Part shown: positions 1 through 7,084 of the stretch, piece by piece
Numbering within the stretch: position 1 is the first letter of the stretch
Layout: every line of letters begins with the position of its first letter
Assembly (NCBI GenBank): GCA_013297575.1
Contig: JAAFHO010000119.1
Location: 1-11,403, forward strand
Length of the DNA stretch: 11,403 bases
Reading direction: 5' to 3'
Origin: Chitinophagales bacterium
GTDB lineage: Bacteria; Bacteroidota; Bacteroidia; Chitinophagales; Saprospiraceae
The notes under the pieces: model-generated
The model's database searches: none
What the model saw: only the letters and a program-made list of their open reading frames with translations
Told to the model about the DNA's origin: nothing
Translations under genes and position numbers: made by a program

Positions 1-1555
1 TAACAGGTTCGCTTGGAGAGCCGGGCGCATGGTAGCGGTTGTACGATACAATGGCATAGGTATAGTATTCGCCATCACGGAGGTTTTGATCCGCGAATTT
101 CCATTCTTTTTCTTCCGCACCATAGGTTGTGATACCGATCAGGTTCTTTGGATCATCAAAATTGCCTAATTCGTCGCCGTTGAACCTAAAAACACCAAAA
201 TAATAAGGCATTTCCTCATAACTAAGTATTTCACAGGCATTCCAAGTGAGTTTGAGCGAATCGCGGTTGCCTTTTACCCTACAAAATTGTGCGGATACGG
301 GCGGTGTTTTAAACTTCGTGGCCACTTGAGGAATAAAAGCAAGATTTTTGAATACCGTTTGGCGTAATGAATCCTGTACTTTTAAAGTATTGTTGAGTAG
401 CGGCTTAGTAGAAAAGAATACACTGCCATTCACCCCGGGTGTCATGCGGTTGAGTTCTACTTGTCGGTTGGTTTGGTCGGCTTGGTTCCAGTTGGGGTCT
501 TTGTATTGTGTGCCGTTACCCACTTTATAGATGGCATGCCCTATGTACAATTGCTTGCCATAAGTATGCTTGCTCCACCAGTCCACCAGTGTACGGTAAT
601 CGGCAGCCGGGAAACCAATACTCCAATAAATCTGCGGTGCCACGTAATCAATCCAGCCTTTTTGCAGCCAATTGAGTACATCAGCATATAGGTCATCGTA
701 GCAGGTAAGTCCGGCATTGGTATTGGAGCCATTGGGGTCACGGCTGGCATTGCGCCACACGCCAAATGGGCTTACCCCAAAACGCACCCACGGTTTTATC
801 GAATGGATCGTCTCGCTCACCCCTTTCATCAATTGGTTAATATTATCACGCCGCCAATCATAGATATTGGAAAATCCACGCGGATTGGACACAAACTGGT
901 CGTAATCATCAATAGATTGGCCAGGTTCGGGGTATGGATAAAAATAGTCGTCGAAATGAATACCATCCACATCATACCGCACGACAATATCGCGTACTAC
1001 ATTTTCCAAATATTTAATTACCAGTGTATTTGCTGGGTTAAAATAGTATTTATTGCCGTATTTAAAAAACCATTGTGCTTTGCGTTCTTTGGAAAGCGAG
1101 CGTAGTGGATGCGTTGGCGAAAGGCTGGCAGTATCCAAATCGGTGGTAGCACGGTATGGATTGAGCCATGCGTGCAACTCCATACGCCGTTCGTGGGCGG
1201 CTTTTACCATATATTCCAGCGGATCGTACTCCGGGGCAGGGCCAACACCTTGTTTACCCGTAAGGTATTTACTCCAAGGAGCCAATGCAGTAGAGTATAG
1301 GGCATCAGCAGCGGGGCGTACTTGGACAAATACCGCATTCATACCCATAGATTTGAGTACACTAAGGATACTATCAAATTCACTTTTTTGCTGTGCCACG
1401 GGTAGGTTGGGTGCCGAAGGCCAATCAATATTGGCCACTGAAGCAATCCATGCTCCGCGCATTTCTGCGATGGGAGGCAATGGCTTTATTTGTGCATTTA
1501 CCCAGTTATGAAGTATAACCGATAAAAAAAGCAGGCTTAAAAGTCTTTTATTCAT
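1..1555 (-). CDS. Secreted GHL10-family (DUF187/YngK-like) glycoside hydrolase, 3' end outside window
   Basis: I translated this from an ATG at 1553-1555; 518 codons are open to the window edge with no stop, so the C-terminus is missing. Residues 1-21 form a Sec signal peptide (MNKR, a hydrophobic stretch, then NWVNA before Q22) with no lipobox, so export to the periplasm or outside is expected. The GHL10 barrel (PF02638) spans about residues 32-400. Landmarks are RGAWIASVANIDWPS (33-47), FVQVRPAADALY (76-87), HAWLNPYR (128-135), the acidic VDGIHFDDYFYP (196-207), RFGVSPFGVW (258-267) and VAPQIYWS (305-312). Residues from about 415 onward look like a fibronectin-III-type domain (LKLTW, then YYTYAIVSYNR at 497-507). 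E. coli DigH/YddW, a relative, cleaves denuded peptidoglycan glycan strands. Whether this protein acts on peptidoglycan or another glycan cannot be told from sequence. It stands alone downstream of purC with its own putative promoter. Confidence 0.9.
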   Translation of the reverse strand, partial: MNKRLLSLLFLSVILHNWVNAQIKPLPPIAEMRGAWIASVANIDWPSAPNLPVAQQKSEFDSILSVLKSMGMNAVFVQVRPAADALYSTALAPWSKYLTGKQGVGPAPEYDPLEYMVKAAHERRMELHAWLNPYRATTDLDTASLSPTHPLRSLSKERKAQWFFKYGNKYYFNPANTLVIKYLENVVRDIVVRYDVDGIHFDDYFYPYPEPGQSIDDYDQFVSNPRGFSNIYDWRRDNINQLMKGVSETIHSIKPWVRFGVSPFGVWRNASRDPNGSNTNAGLTCYDDLYADVLNWLQKGWIDYVAPQIYWSIGFPAADYRTLVDWWSKHTYGKQLYIGHAIYKVGNGTQYKDPNWNQADQTNRQVELNRMTPGVNGSVFFSTKPLLNNTLKVQDSLRQTVFKNLAFIPQVATKFKTPPVSAQFCRVKGNRDSLKLTWNACEILSYEEMPYYFGVFRFNGDELGNFDDPKNLIGITTYGAEEKEWKFADQNLRDGEYYTYAIVSYNRYHAPGSPSEPV

Positions 1556-1600
1556 ATTTTATGGATTGTAAGGAATATGGGCGGAAAAGACCAAGTTCAA

Positions 1601-1634
1601 AATGCTAATTAATTGTGTCCAAATACTTAGCATT
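1601..1634. repeat. 8-bp inverted repeat in leader of the GHL10 gene
   Basis: AATGCTAA at 1601-1608 is the exact reverse complement of TTAGCATT at 1627-1634, with an 18-base spacer. It lies between the purC stop and the GHL10 start, downstream of the putative promoter. The arms are A+T-rich and no T-run follows on the minus strand, so it is not a convincing intrinsic terminator. It could be an operator or chance. Confidence 0.35.
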
Positions 1635-1659
1635 CCTAAATTGGTTGTTGCAATTGGGG

Positions 1660-1667
1660 CAAATGTA
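1660..1667 (-). promoter_or_regulatory. Putative Bacteroidota -7 element for the GHL10 gene
   Basis: On the minus strand this reads TACATTTG followed by C, matching the Bacteroidota -7 consensus TAnnTTTG. A TTTG that could serve as the -33 element lies at 1689-1692 (minus strand), 21 bases upstream and inside the 3' end of purC. It would give a 5' leader of roughly 95-100 nt. The match is short, so this is a suggestion. Confidence 0.4.
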
Positions 1668-1676
1668 AACAACTTA

Positions 1677-2609
1677 TTAGATATACTCCAAAATTCGAGT
1701 TTCAATTCGTTTTAACGGATCTGCCGATGCATCTCTTTGGAAAGTCCGTCCGGTTACTTTTTCGTATAATTCGATATAACGATCACTGATTTCGGCTACA
1801 AACTCATCGGGCATCACGGGCATTACCTGCCCATCTTTACCTTGGAAACCATTAGCCATGAGCCATTCACGAACAAATTCCTTGCTGAGTTGGCGTTGGC
1901 GTTCACCTTTTTGTTGGCGTTCTTCATAGCCATCGCCATAAAAATAGCGCGAACTATCGGGCGTATGTATTTCGTCCATCAAAACGATTTGGCCATTATG
2001 ATAACCAAACTCGTATTTGGTGTCCACCAAAATCAAATTTTGTTTTGCAGCCATTTCCGTACCGCGTTGGAATAAAGCACGGGTATATCGCTCCATGGTT
2101 TCATAATCTTCGCGCCCCACTAAGCCTTGGGCCAAAATATCTTCTTTGGAAATATCTTCGTCGTGGCCTTCATCGGCTTTAGTTGTTGGGGTGATAATGG
2201 GTTCGGGGAAGCGGTCGTTCTCGCGCATCCCTTCGGGCATTACCACACCGCAGAGTACGCGTTTGCCTTCTGCGTAGGTACGTGCGGCGTGACCCGCCAA
2301 ATAACCACGGATCACCATTTCTACCCGAACGGGTTTGCAACGCTGGCCAATGGCCACATTGGGATCTGGGGTAGCGATGAGCCAATTTGGGCAAATATCG
2401 CGTGTAGCATCGAGGAAATAAGCGGCAATTTGGTTCAAAACTGCACCTTTATAAGGAATTGGGCGTGGTAAAATATGATCGAACGCCGAAATCCGGTCCG
2501 ACGCAACCATGATTAAACGATCGCCAACGGAGTACACATCGCGTACTTTGCCCTTGTAAAAGGCCGTTTGACCCGGTAAATTAAAATTTGTAGATGGTAT
2601 AGCCTGCAT
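1677..2609 (-). CDS. purC: Phosphoribosylaminoimidazole-succinocarboxamide synthase (SAICAR synthetase)
   Basis: This 310-residue cytoplasmic enzyme of de novo purine synthesis joins CAIR and L-aspartate using ATP to give SAICAR. Family motifs are in order: the nucleotide-binding loop YKGKVRDVYS (18-27), SDRISAFD (37-44), VEMVIRGYLAG (96-106), the aspartate/CAIR-site segment PEPIITPTTKADEGHDE (135-151), LVDTKYEFG (194-202) and DEIHTPDSSRYF (212-223). About 310 residues is the longer, yeast-like form found in Bacteroidota; many Gram-positive enzymes are about 240. The protein looks complete and intact. No other purine gene is adjacent, so it is probably transcribed alone from the element at 2651-2658. 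The hairpin next to its start may matter for regulation, but that is unproven. Confidence 0.97.
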   Translation of the reverse strand: MQAIPSTNFNLPGQTAFYKGKVRDVYSVGDRLIMVASDRISAFDHILPRPIPYKGAVLNQIAAYFLDATRDICPNWLIATPDPNVAIGQRCKPVRVEMVIRGYLAGHAARTYAEGKRVLCGVVMPEGMRENDRFPEPIITPTTKADEGHDEDISKEDILAQGLVGREDYETMERYTRALFQRGTEMAAKQNLILVDTKYEFGYHNGQIVLMDEIHTPDSSRYFYGDGYEERQQKGERQRQLSKEFVREWLMANGFQGKDGQVMPVMPDEFVAEISDRYIELYEKVTGRTFQRDASADPLKRIETRILEYI

Positions 2610-2622
2610 GTGAAATATTTAA

Positions 2623-2642
2623 TGCACACCCGTGGTGGTGCA
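2623..2642 (-). promoter_or_regulatory. Hairpin in the 5' leader of purC
   Basis: TGCAC at 2623-2627 pairs with GTGCA at 2638-2642, and inside this ACC (2628-2630) pairs with GGT (2634-2636). The result is an eight-pair stem with one bulged base (2637) and a CGT loop. It is a G+C-rich structure in an A+T-rich leader, between the -7 element and the ATG, so it would sit at the very 5' end of the purC mRNA. It may affect stability or initiation. It does not resemble the purine riboswitch. Confidence 0.4.
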
Positions 2643-2650
2643 AGATGCAG

Positions 2651-2658
2651 CAAAGGTA
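2651..2658 (-). promoter_or_regulatory. Putative -7 promoter element of purC
   Basis: The minus strand reads TACCTTTG followed by C, a full match to TAnnTTTG, 41 bases upstream of the purC ATG. I see no clear TTTG at the expected -33 distance. Position and match make this a likely promoter. Confidence 0.55.
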
Positions 2659-2763
2659 TATAAAATTGAAAGTTAGTGTGTATTTTTGTGTAATTATGGG
2701 ATGGTTTTATAATGGAGTCCTATTTTCCTCTTAATTACTATACGTACAGACTACTCGCTCTAT

Positions 2764-3417
2764 TCAGTTAAGTCTTCTTGTTTCATACTTTTGAGCCAAG
2801 TCAAATTCATATCGCCTAATATAATCACATAAAGCACCAATCTTGTCATATCTAGGTGAACTCCGAACAATAAATTGATACGTCTTTTTGTTACAATTTA
2901 TTGCTTCTGGTCTATTGCCTTCTAAACAATACGTAAATCCGTCTAGAACATCTCCGCTACTTTTTTTGAATTGTTGCGCTGTCCAAAAGTTAAACTCGTA
3001 AATCATCTCCTCTAATTCATTCCAATCTTCTTCGTCAATAATTGCTTGATATTCGTTACAGTCTTGAAGATACCCTTCTTTTGTAATACACTTTACACTT
3101 AATAAATATCCAAAATCCTTTTTCTCAAATTTTATGGACTGTCCAAATCCAAACGATGAAAAAAATTGTAAATGATATGCACTATAATTGAGATCTTTAA
3201 TCGGAGTTTCACCAAACTTTTTTATTAGCCTGTCTTTATACTCAAATGCACCTACCAAGAAGTTTGAGTCGATTTGTACATCTAAGTATTCTTCATCAAT
3301 AAACTTTACGCACTCTTCTTTTACTTGACAGGTAGATAAAAATATCAAAGCAAAGATGAGGGTGTAAAAAATTGATTTTTTATTTGTTGGGTATAATATT
3401 TTGGGAGCAGTCGCCAT
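2764..3417 (-). CDS. Hypothetical lipoprotein or secreted protein, A+T-rich orphan
   Basis: A 217-residue protein that I do not recognise. After a basic N-terminus (NKK at 12-14) there is a hydrophobic stretch (about 16-27) ending in FLSTC with C30. This looks like a lipobox except that Thr at -1 is unusual, so lipid attachment is probable but not certain. The mature part is acidic to neutral and rich in aromatic residues, with Cys at 36, 110, 120, 164, 175 and 197, which could form disulphides in the periplasm. No in-frame ATG exists between the chosen start (3415-3417) and residue 138, so this start is the only reasonable one. Base composition is visibly A+T-richer than purC and the DUF3109 gene on either side, and no TAnnTTTG element precedes it. 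It resembles the small lipoprotein genes at 8100-11070 in style. Confidence 0.75.
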   Translation of the reverse strand: MATAPKILYPTNKKSIFYTLIFALIFLSTCQVKEECVKFIDEEYLDVQIDSNFLVGAFEYKDRLIKKFGETPIKDLNYSAYHLQFFSSFGFGQSIKFEKKDFGYLLSVKCITKEGYLQDCNEYQAIIDEEDWNELEEMIYEFNFWTAQQFKKSSGDVLDGFTYCLEGNRPEAINCNKKTYQFIVRSSPRYDKIGALCDYIRRYEFDLAQKYETRRLN

Positions 3418-3534
3418 GATTTTATTTTTCTAATTGGATATTGGTATAACTGCCGACATTGAGTATTGGGTTATTAGCCTATTATTACAGTTTTTTTTGT
3501 TTTACTGTCGTCAATCCAGTAGATTTATCCCCCG

Positions 3535-4119
3535 CTACCCCTGCTCCTTCAAAAACTGAGCAGCACCATCCAATTCTTCATAAAAATCCACGCCATATTT
3601 GCGAATAATCGCATCTTTTAGGAAAACATATACTGGAACCTGCTCTTTTTTTCCTTTTTCACAGGCCGCTGAGCAAATATCCCAGCGGTCGTAATTGAGT
3701 GCTTCAAAACCGACTTGCTCGTTTTTTTCTACCCGAATCGGGTACAACTGACAAGAAATAGGTTTACGGAAAGCCACGACACCATCGCGCCAAGCGCGTT
3801 CAATACCGCATTGCGCCACACCCAAGGTATCGAGCGTCATATAAGCGCAAGGGCCATTGTCTACTAGGGTAGTTCCCCATTCCTGCGCTTCTTCGTACCA
3901 AATATACTTGCCTTGGGCTTCAATAGCCGCAATACCCGCTGGCGATAAATAGGGCATTACCTGCTCAAAAATAGCATCCAGTTCGGCCAATTCGGCTTTT
4001 TCTAAGGGCGCGCCAGAATCACCTTCCCAGCAACACGCCCCTTTGCAAGCCGAAAGGTTGCAAACAAACTGTTCGCTCACTACATCGTCGCTCACTAGTT
4101 TATCTTGTACTACAATCAT
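3535..4119 (-). CDS. DUF3109 family cysteine-cluster protein
   Basis: This 194-residue protein matches the DUF3109 (PF11307) pattern. A cysteine cluster lies at 20, 25, 29 and 30 (FVCNLSACKGACCWEGDSG), followed by PCAYM with C91, QCGIE with C104, KPISCQLYPIRV with C123, and the C-terminal pair C149 and C153 (WDICSAAC). Nine cysteines with this spacing suggest metal or Fe-S binding, as in the related YkgJ (Fe/Zn-chelating cysteine cluster) proteins; the actual role is unknown. It has no signal peptide and is presumably cytoplasmic. Its ATG overlaps the stop of the amidohydrolase-like gene as ATGA (4116-4119), so the two are probably translationally coupled and transcribed from the gldA promoter. 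Confidence 0.88.
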   Translation of the reverse strand: MIVVQDKLVSDDVVSEQFVCNLSACKGACCWEGDSGAPLEKAELAELDAIFEQVMPYLSPAGIAAIEAQGKYIWYEEAQEWGTTLVDNGPCAYMTLDTLGVAQCGIERAWRDGVVAFRKPISCQLYPIRVEKNEQVGFEALNYDRWDICSAACEKGKKEQVPVYVFLKDAIIRKYGVDFYEELDGAAQFLKEQG

Positions 4120-5342
4120 TTGAGTAAAACACCATTTTTAACTTTGAAACGAATCGCGCGCATTTTCAAGAAATTTTCCATTGGATTGGATTCTAACACC
4201 AAAAAACTGGCTTCAAATCCATTTTCAATACGGCCTATTTTGCGCTCTGGGAAAATAGCGCGGGGCGTTGTTTCACACAATGCTTTGAGCGCAGCAGGTG
4301 CATTCAAATCACCCAAATTGAACCAATATGTCACTTCGGAACGGATCGTGCGTTGTATATCATCGGAACCAATCGCTACTTTAACACCGGCAGCCATTAA
4401 TTTGCGCAATTGTGCGCCTTGGTAAGTCAATACCTGCGGTTTTGGAATGCTGGTACTTTGCGCCCTCGACAAAAGCGGAATAACAATCGTTCCTTTTTTA
4501 GCCATTAATTTAAGATCTGCGTCATTTAAGTCGTAGGCTGCTGTACTGCCTTCTCCAGTCCAATTATAACCGGGAAGACCCGCAATACCATCCACGCCCA
4601 ATGCAACGGCAAGGCGTATATCACTCGCGTTTTCTACCCGCGCAAATACTTTCCAGTCGGACTTGTGGGCTTTTTTTACCACAGCCTTGGCCACTTCAGC
4701 GGTAAGTCCTTTGCCCGGTTTTCCGCCCGATTTTTCGGCATCAAGCAATGAAATACAGATGACACCAGGTTGTTGGGCTTTAATTTTGTCCCAATTGGCC
4801 GAAACCGCTTCTTTGGTATCGAGCAACCAATAGCCGTCGCCCAAGCCTTTACGCATTTTTTCAATTTCGGCAGTACGTCTTTTTATTTCATTTAAGTTTA
4901 CGATACCCGATGCGGCGGGTTCGTAACGCATAAAGGGTTCGCCCAAGGTGCAAGTGAGTTCGCCATTGGCATAAGCGATATCGGGGCTTGGATTGAGCAA
5001 TCTTTTGGCTTCTACTTTTTGGCGGCCTTCTTTGGTATTGCCCAATGTTTGAACATAAAAAATGCCCTCGTTTAAATAGGCTTTTAAATTCATTTCTGGC
5101 GAAGGATGCTCAGTAAGGCAAGAAGAAAACGCATCACCCAATGGCGGAATTACCCAATGGTAGTCCAAATCAATTACAGAATCGATTTTTGAGGGTGCTT
5201 TTTTGCTCAATTTGCCGCCCACGCTGTACCAAGTAGCCGGTGTAAAATCGGAGCCATTGTACCAGTTGCCGTTTTTGAATTCGTAATTCTTTTGGGCAAA
5301 TAGGGTTTGAGCAGTAATAAGAATAAGTAAAATTATGCGCAT
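4116..5342 (-). CDS. Secreted amidohydrolase-like protein with lost metal ligands (probable pseudoenzyme)
   Basis: This 408-residue protein begins with a signal peptide (MRIILLILITAQTLFA, cleavage near Q17), so it is periplasmic or exported. Fold landmarks of amidohydrolase-superfamily (imidazolonepropionase-like) barrels remain: an N-terminal beta-sandwich strand set, DLDYHWVIPPLGD (58-70) where PGLID-x-H-x-H is expected, ALGVDGIAGLPG (247-258) where GVD-x-IEH is expected, VAIGSDD (322-328), and a C-terminal sandwich IGRIENGFEASFLVLESNP (369-387). Both HxH histidines are replaced (F72 and S74), as is the histidine usually seen in the VxAH strand (R235); the final barrel Asp (D327) is kept. 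Zinc-dependent hydrolysis is therefore unlikely. It follows gldF by 19 bp and overlaps the DUF3109 start. A structural, binding or chaperone role is possible, and no substrate can be inferred. Confidence 0.8.
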   Translation of the reverse strand: MRIILLILITAQTLFAQKNYEFKNGNWYNGSDFTPATWYSVGGKLSKKAPSKIDSVIDLDYHWVIPPLGDAFSSCLTEHPSPEMNLKAYLNEGIFYVQTLGNTKEGRQKVEAKRLLNPSPDIAYANGELTCTLGEPFMRYEPAASGIVNLNEIKRRTAEIEKMRKGLGDGYWLLDTKEAVSANWDKIKAQQPGVICISLLDAEKSGGKPGKGLTAEVAKAVVKKAHKSDWKVFARVENASDIRLAVALGVDGIAGLPGYNWTGEGSTAAYDLNDADLKLMAKKGTIVIPLLSRAQSTSIPKPQVLTYQGAQLRKLMAAGVKVAIGSDDIQRTIRSEVTYWFNLGDLNAPAALKALCETTPRAIFPERKIGRIENGFEASFLVLESNPMENFLKMRAIRFKVKNGVLLK

Positions 5343-5361
5343 AGCGATTAAATATCGTTGC

Positions 5362-6093
5362 CTACCATTTGCGACGCCCGAGGGAGAGCGTGGTAGCGGT
5401 TAAAAACAGGGTTATGATGGAGATAAAATATACAATATCGCGGGTATCGAGCACACCACGACTCATAGAATTATAATGGTACTGAATACCCAATGATTGC
5501 ACAATATCGTCGGTGCGCCCGTAAAAAACAGGTAACTGACTCAGAAAATCAAAGGCTAAAAAAGTAAAAAAACAAAGAAATGTAGCCAATACAAAGGCCA
5601 CAATCTGGTTGTTGGTCAACGATGAGGCAAATACCCCGATAGCGACAAATGCCGCCGCCAAAAACACCAAACCAATATAAGAACCCATAATGCCACCCGA
5701 ATCCAAATTGCCCGCCGGAGCACCCAATTGATAAACCGTAAAATAATACGTCAAAGTAGGTAAAAGCGCAAAAACAACGAGGATCAAGCACGCCAAAAAC
5801 TTAGCCGAAACAATTTGCCAATCGGATACCGGACGAGTCACCAACAGTTCAATCGTACCCGTTTGTTGTTCTTCTGCAAGGGTACGCATCGTAACAGCTG
5901 GGATCAGGAACATAAAAATCATGGGTGACATGGAAAACAAGGTGTCCAAATTCGCAAAATTGCCGTCGAGTACGGAATAATCGGGAAAAACAAACATCAC
6001 TAGCCCCATCAATACCAAAAAGGTACCGATGACCACATACCCGATCAGGGACGAAAAAAAGGTATTAATTTCTTTTTTAAGGATAGAGAACAT
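5362..6093 (-). CDS. gldF: GldF-like ABC transporter permease (gliding-motility associated)
   Basis: This 243-residue inner-membrane permease of the ABC-2 type has about six hydrophobic segments: roughly 15-36, 55-68, 97-118, 138-158, 164-184 and 219-237. The cytoplasmic motif TLAEEQQTGTIELLVTRPVS (71-90) is the conserved ATPase-contact region of this family. Length and sequence fit GldF (about 240 residues), which together with GldA and GldG is linked to gliding in Flavobacterium johnsoniae. The start lies 8 bp after the end of the GldA gene, as expected for a co-transcribed ATPase/permease pair. GldG, the usual large partner, is not next to it; an amidohydrolase-like gene takes that place. 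A general ABC-2 exporter is the alternative if gldG is absent from the genome. Confidence 0.9.
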   Translation of the reverse strand: MFSILKKEINTFFSSLIGYVVIGTFLVLMGLVMFVFPDYSVLDGNFANLDTLFSMSPMIFMFLIPAVTMRTLAEEQQTGTIELLVTRPVSDWQIVSAKFLACLILVVFALLPTLTYYFTVYQLGAPAGNLDSGGIMGSYIGLVFLAAAFVAIGVFASSLTNNQIVAFVLATFLCFFTFLAFDFLSQLPVFYGRTDDIVQSLGIQYHYNSMSRGVLDTRDIVYFISIITLFLTATTLSLGRRKW

Positions 6094-6101
6094 GGCTGTT
6101 T

Positions 6102-7016
6102 TTATGCGGGTTGGTTGGTGAGTTGTTGGAATACATCTTCCACGCTATGCACTTCTTTGTGGAGTTCGAGTAGCACGAGGTTTTGTGCCACGGCAAATTG
6201 GAAAATATCGGCGCGTATATCGTGCTCCAAAGCAGCCATCAATTGCCAGCGGTTATCACCGAGCGACTTGATCTGTTGCACGTGTTTAATCCCTTGGAGT
6301 GTACGGGCATCTATTTTGCTTTTGAACTCGGCGGTGATAATGGTTTGCCCTGTAAAACGGTCTTTTAACTCCGAAATAGGCGAATCGGCTACAATTACAC
6401 CTTTATTAATGATGATCGCCCGATCGCAAACGGCTTCTACTTCGCTCAAAATATGTGTTGACAAAATCACCGTTTTTTCTTTGCCCAAGTCCTTTATGAG
6501 TTGCCTTATTTCAATGATTTGGTTGGGATCGAGGCCCGAAGTAGGTTCGTCCAAGATCAAAACTTGTGGGTCGTGTAACATGGCTTGTGCCAATCCGACG
6601 CGCTGGCGGTAACCTTTGGACAATTGACCAATTTGCTTTTGTCGGTGCGAGGTAAGCCCCGTTCGTTCGATCATCAAATCGACTTGCTTGCGGGCTTGTG
6701 GTACTTTGTGCAATCCGGCAGTAAATTCGAGGTATTCCCGCACGTACATGTCTTTGTATAGCGGATTGTGCTCGGGGAGGTAACCCACGCAGCGTCTAGC
6801 GTCCATGGGATTATTGGTGACATCAAAACCACATACCTCGGCACTCCCTTCCGATTGCGGAATATAACCGGTAATGATTTTCATGGTGGTGGTTTTCCCA
6901 GCGCCATTAGGCCCTAAAAAACCTAAAACCTCGCTTTTTTTTGCTTCAAAGCTGACGTTGTCCACTGCGCGTTGCGCACCATAAATTTTTACTAAGCCAT
7001 TGACCTTTACTGACAT
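6102..7016 (-). CDS. gldA: GldA-like ABC transporter ATP-binding protein (gliding-motility associated)
   Basis: This 304-residue ATPase carries a complete nucleotide-binding domain: Walker A GPNGAGKTT (35-43), YLPEHNPLY (79-87) at the Q-loop position with Glu instead of Gln (as I recall for GldA), signature LSKGYRQRV (132-140), Walker B VLILDEP (152-158), D-loop SGLD (160-163) and H-loop His188. After about residue 215 there is a C-terminal extension of about 85 residues typical of ABC-2 exporter ATPases. It would energise the GldF permease at the inner membrane; the transported substrate is unknown. It is the first gene of the gldA-gldF-amidohydrolase-DUF3109 operon, preceded by a TAnnTTTGC element 26 bases upstream of its ATG. 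Confidence 0.93.
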   Translation of the reverse strand: MSVKVNGLVKIYGAQRAVDNVSFEAKKSEVLGFLGPNGAGKTTTMKIITGYIPQSEGSAEVCGFDVTNNPMDARRCVGYLPEHNPLYKDMYVREYLEFTAGLHKVPQARKQVDLMIERTGLTSHRQKQIGQLSKGYRQRVGLAQAMLHDPQVLILDEPTSGLDPNQIIEIRQLIKDLGKEKTVILSTHILSEVEAVCDRAIIINKGVIVADSPISELKDRFTGQTIITAEFKSKIDARTLQGIKHVQQIKSLGDNRWQLMAALEHDIRADIFQFAVAQNLVLLELHKEVHSVEDVFQQLTNQPA

Positions 7017-7042
7017 TGTAGTATGTTGTACGTTTCGGGGTG

Positions 7043-7050
7043 CAAAAGTA
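7043..7050 (-). promoter_or_regulatory. Putative -7 promoter element of the gldA operon
   Basis: The minus strand reads TACTTTTG followed by C, a full match to the Bacteroidota TAnnTTTG element, 26 bases before the gldA ATG, giving a leader of about 20 nt. The methyltransferase gene ends at 7085, so this lies in a 68-bp intergenic gap and separates the two transcription units. No clear -33 TTTG is seen. Confidence 0.55.
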
Positions 7051-7084
7051 GTGAAAAAAACCGTCTTTCACGATAAATCTAACA

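Noticed and set aside
1053..1511. Plus-strand open frame of 152 codons
   Set aside because: It lies wholly antisense to the well-supported GHL10 gene, and its translation shows no family motif.
2623..2658. Purine riboswitch ahead of purC
   Set aside because: The leader is too short (about 35 nt) and lacks the conserved three-way junction pattern.
2764..3417. Insertion by a transposable element around the orphan lipoprotein
   Set aside because: I saw no flanking direct repeats, terminal inverted repeats or transposase-like sequence.
3487..3508. Possible terminator: ACAGT and ACTGT around a T-rich loop
   Set aside because: The stem has only five A+T-rich pairs, and the T-run is in the loop and on the wrong strand for the minus-strand DUF3109 gene.
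6115..6612. Plus-strand open frame of 165 codons
   Set aside because: It is antisense to gldA, whose ATPase motifs are complete; the frame is a by-product of its codon use.
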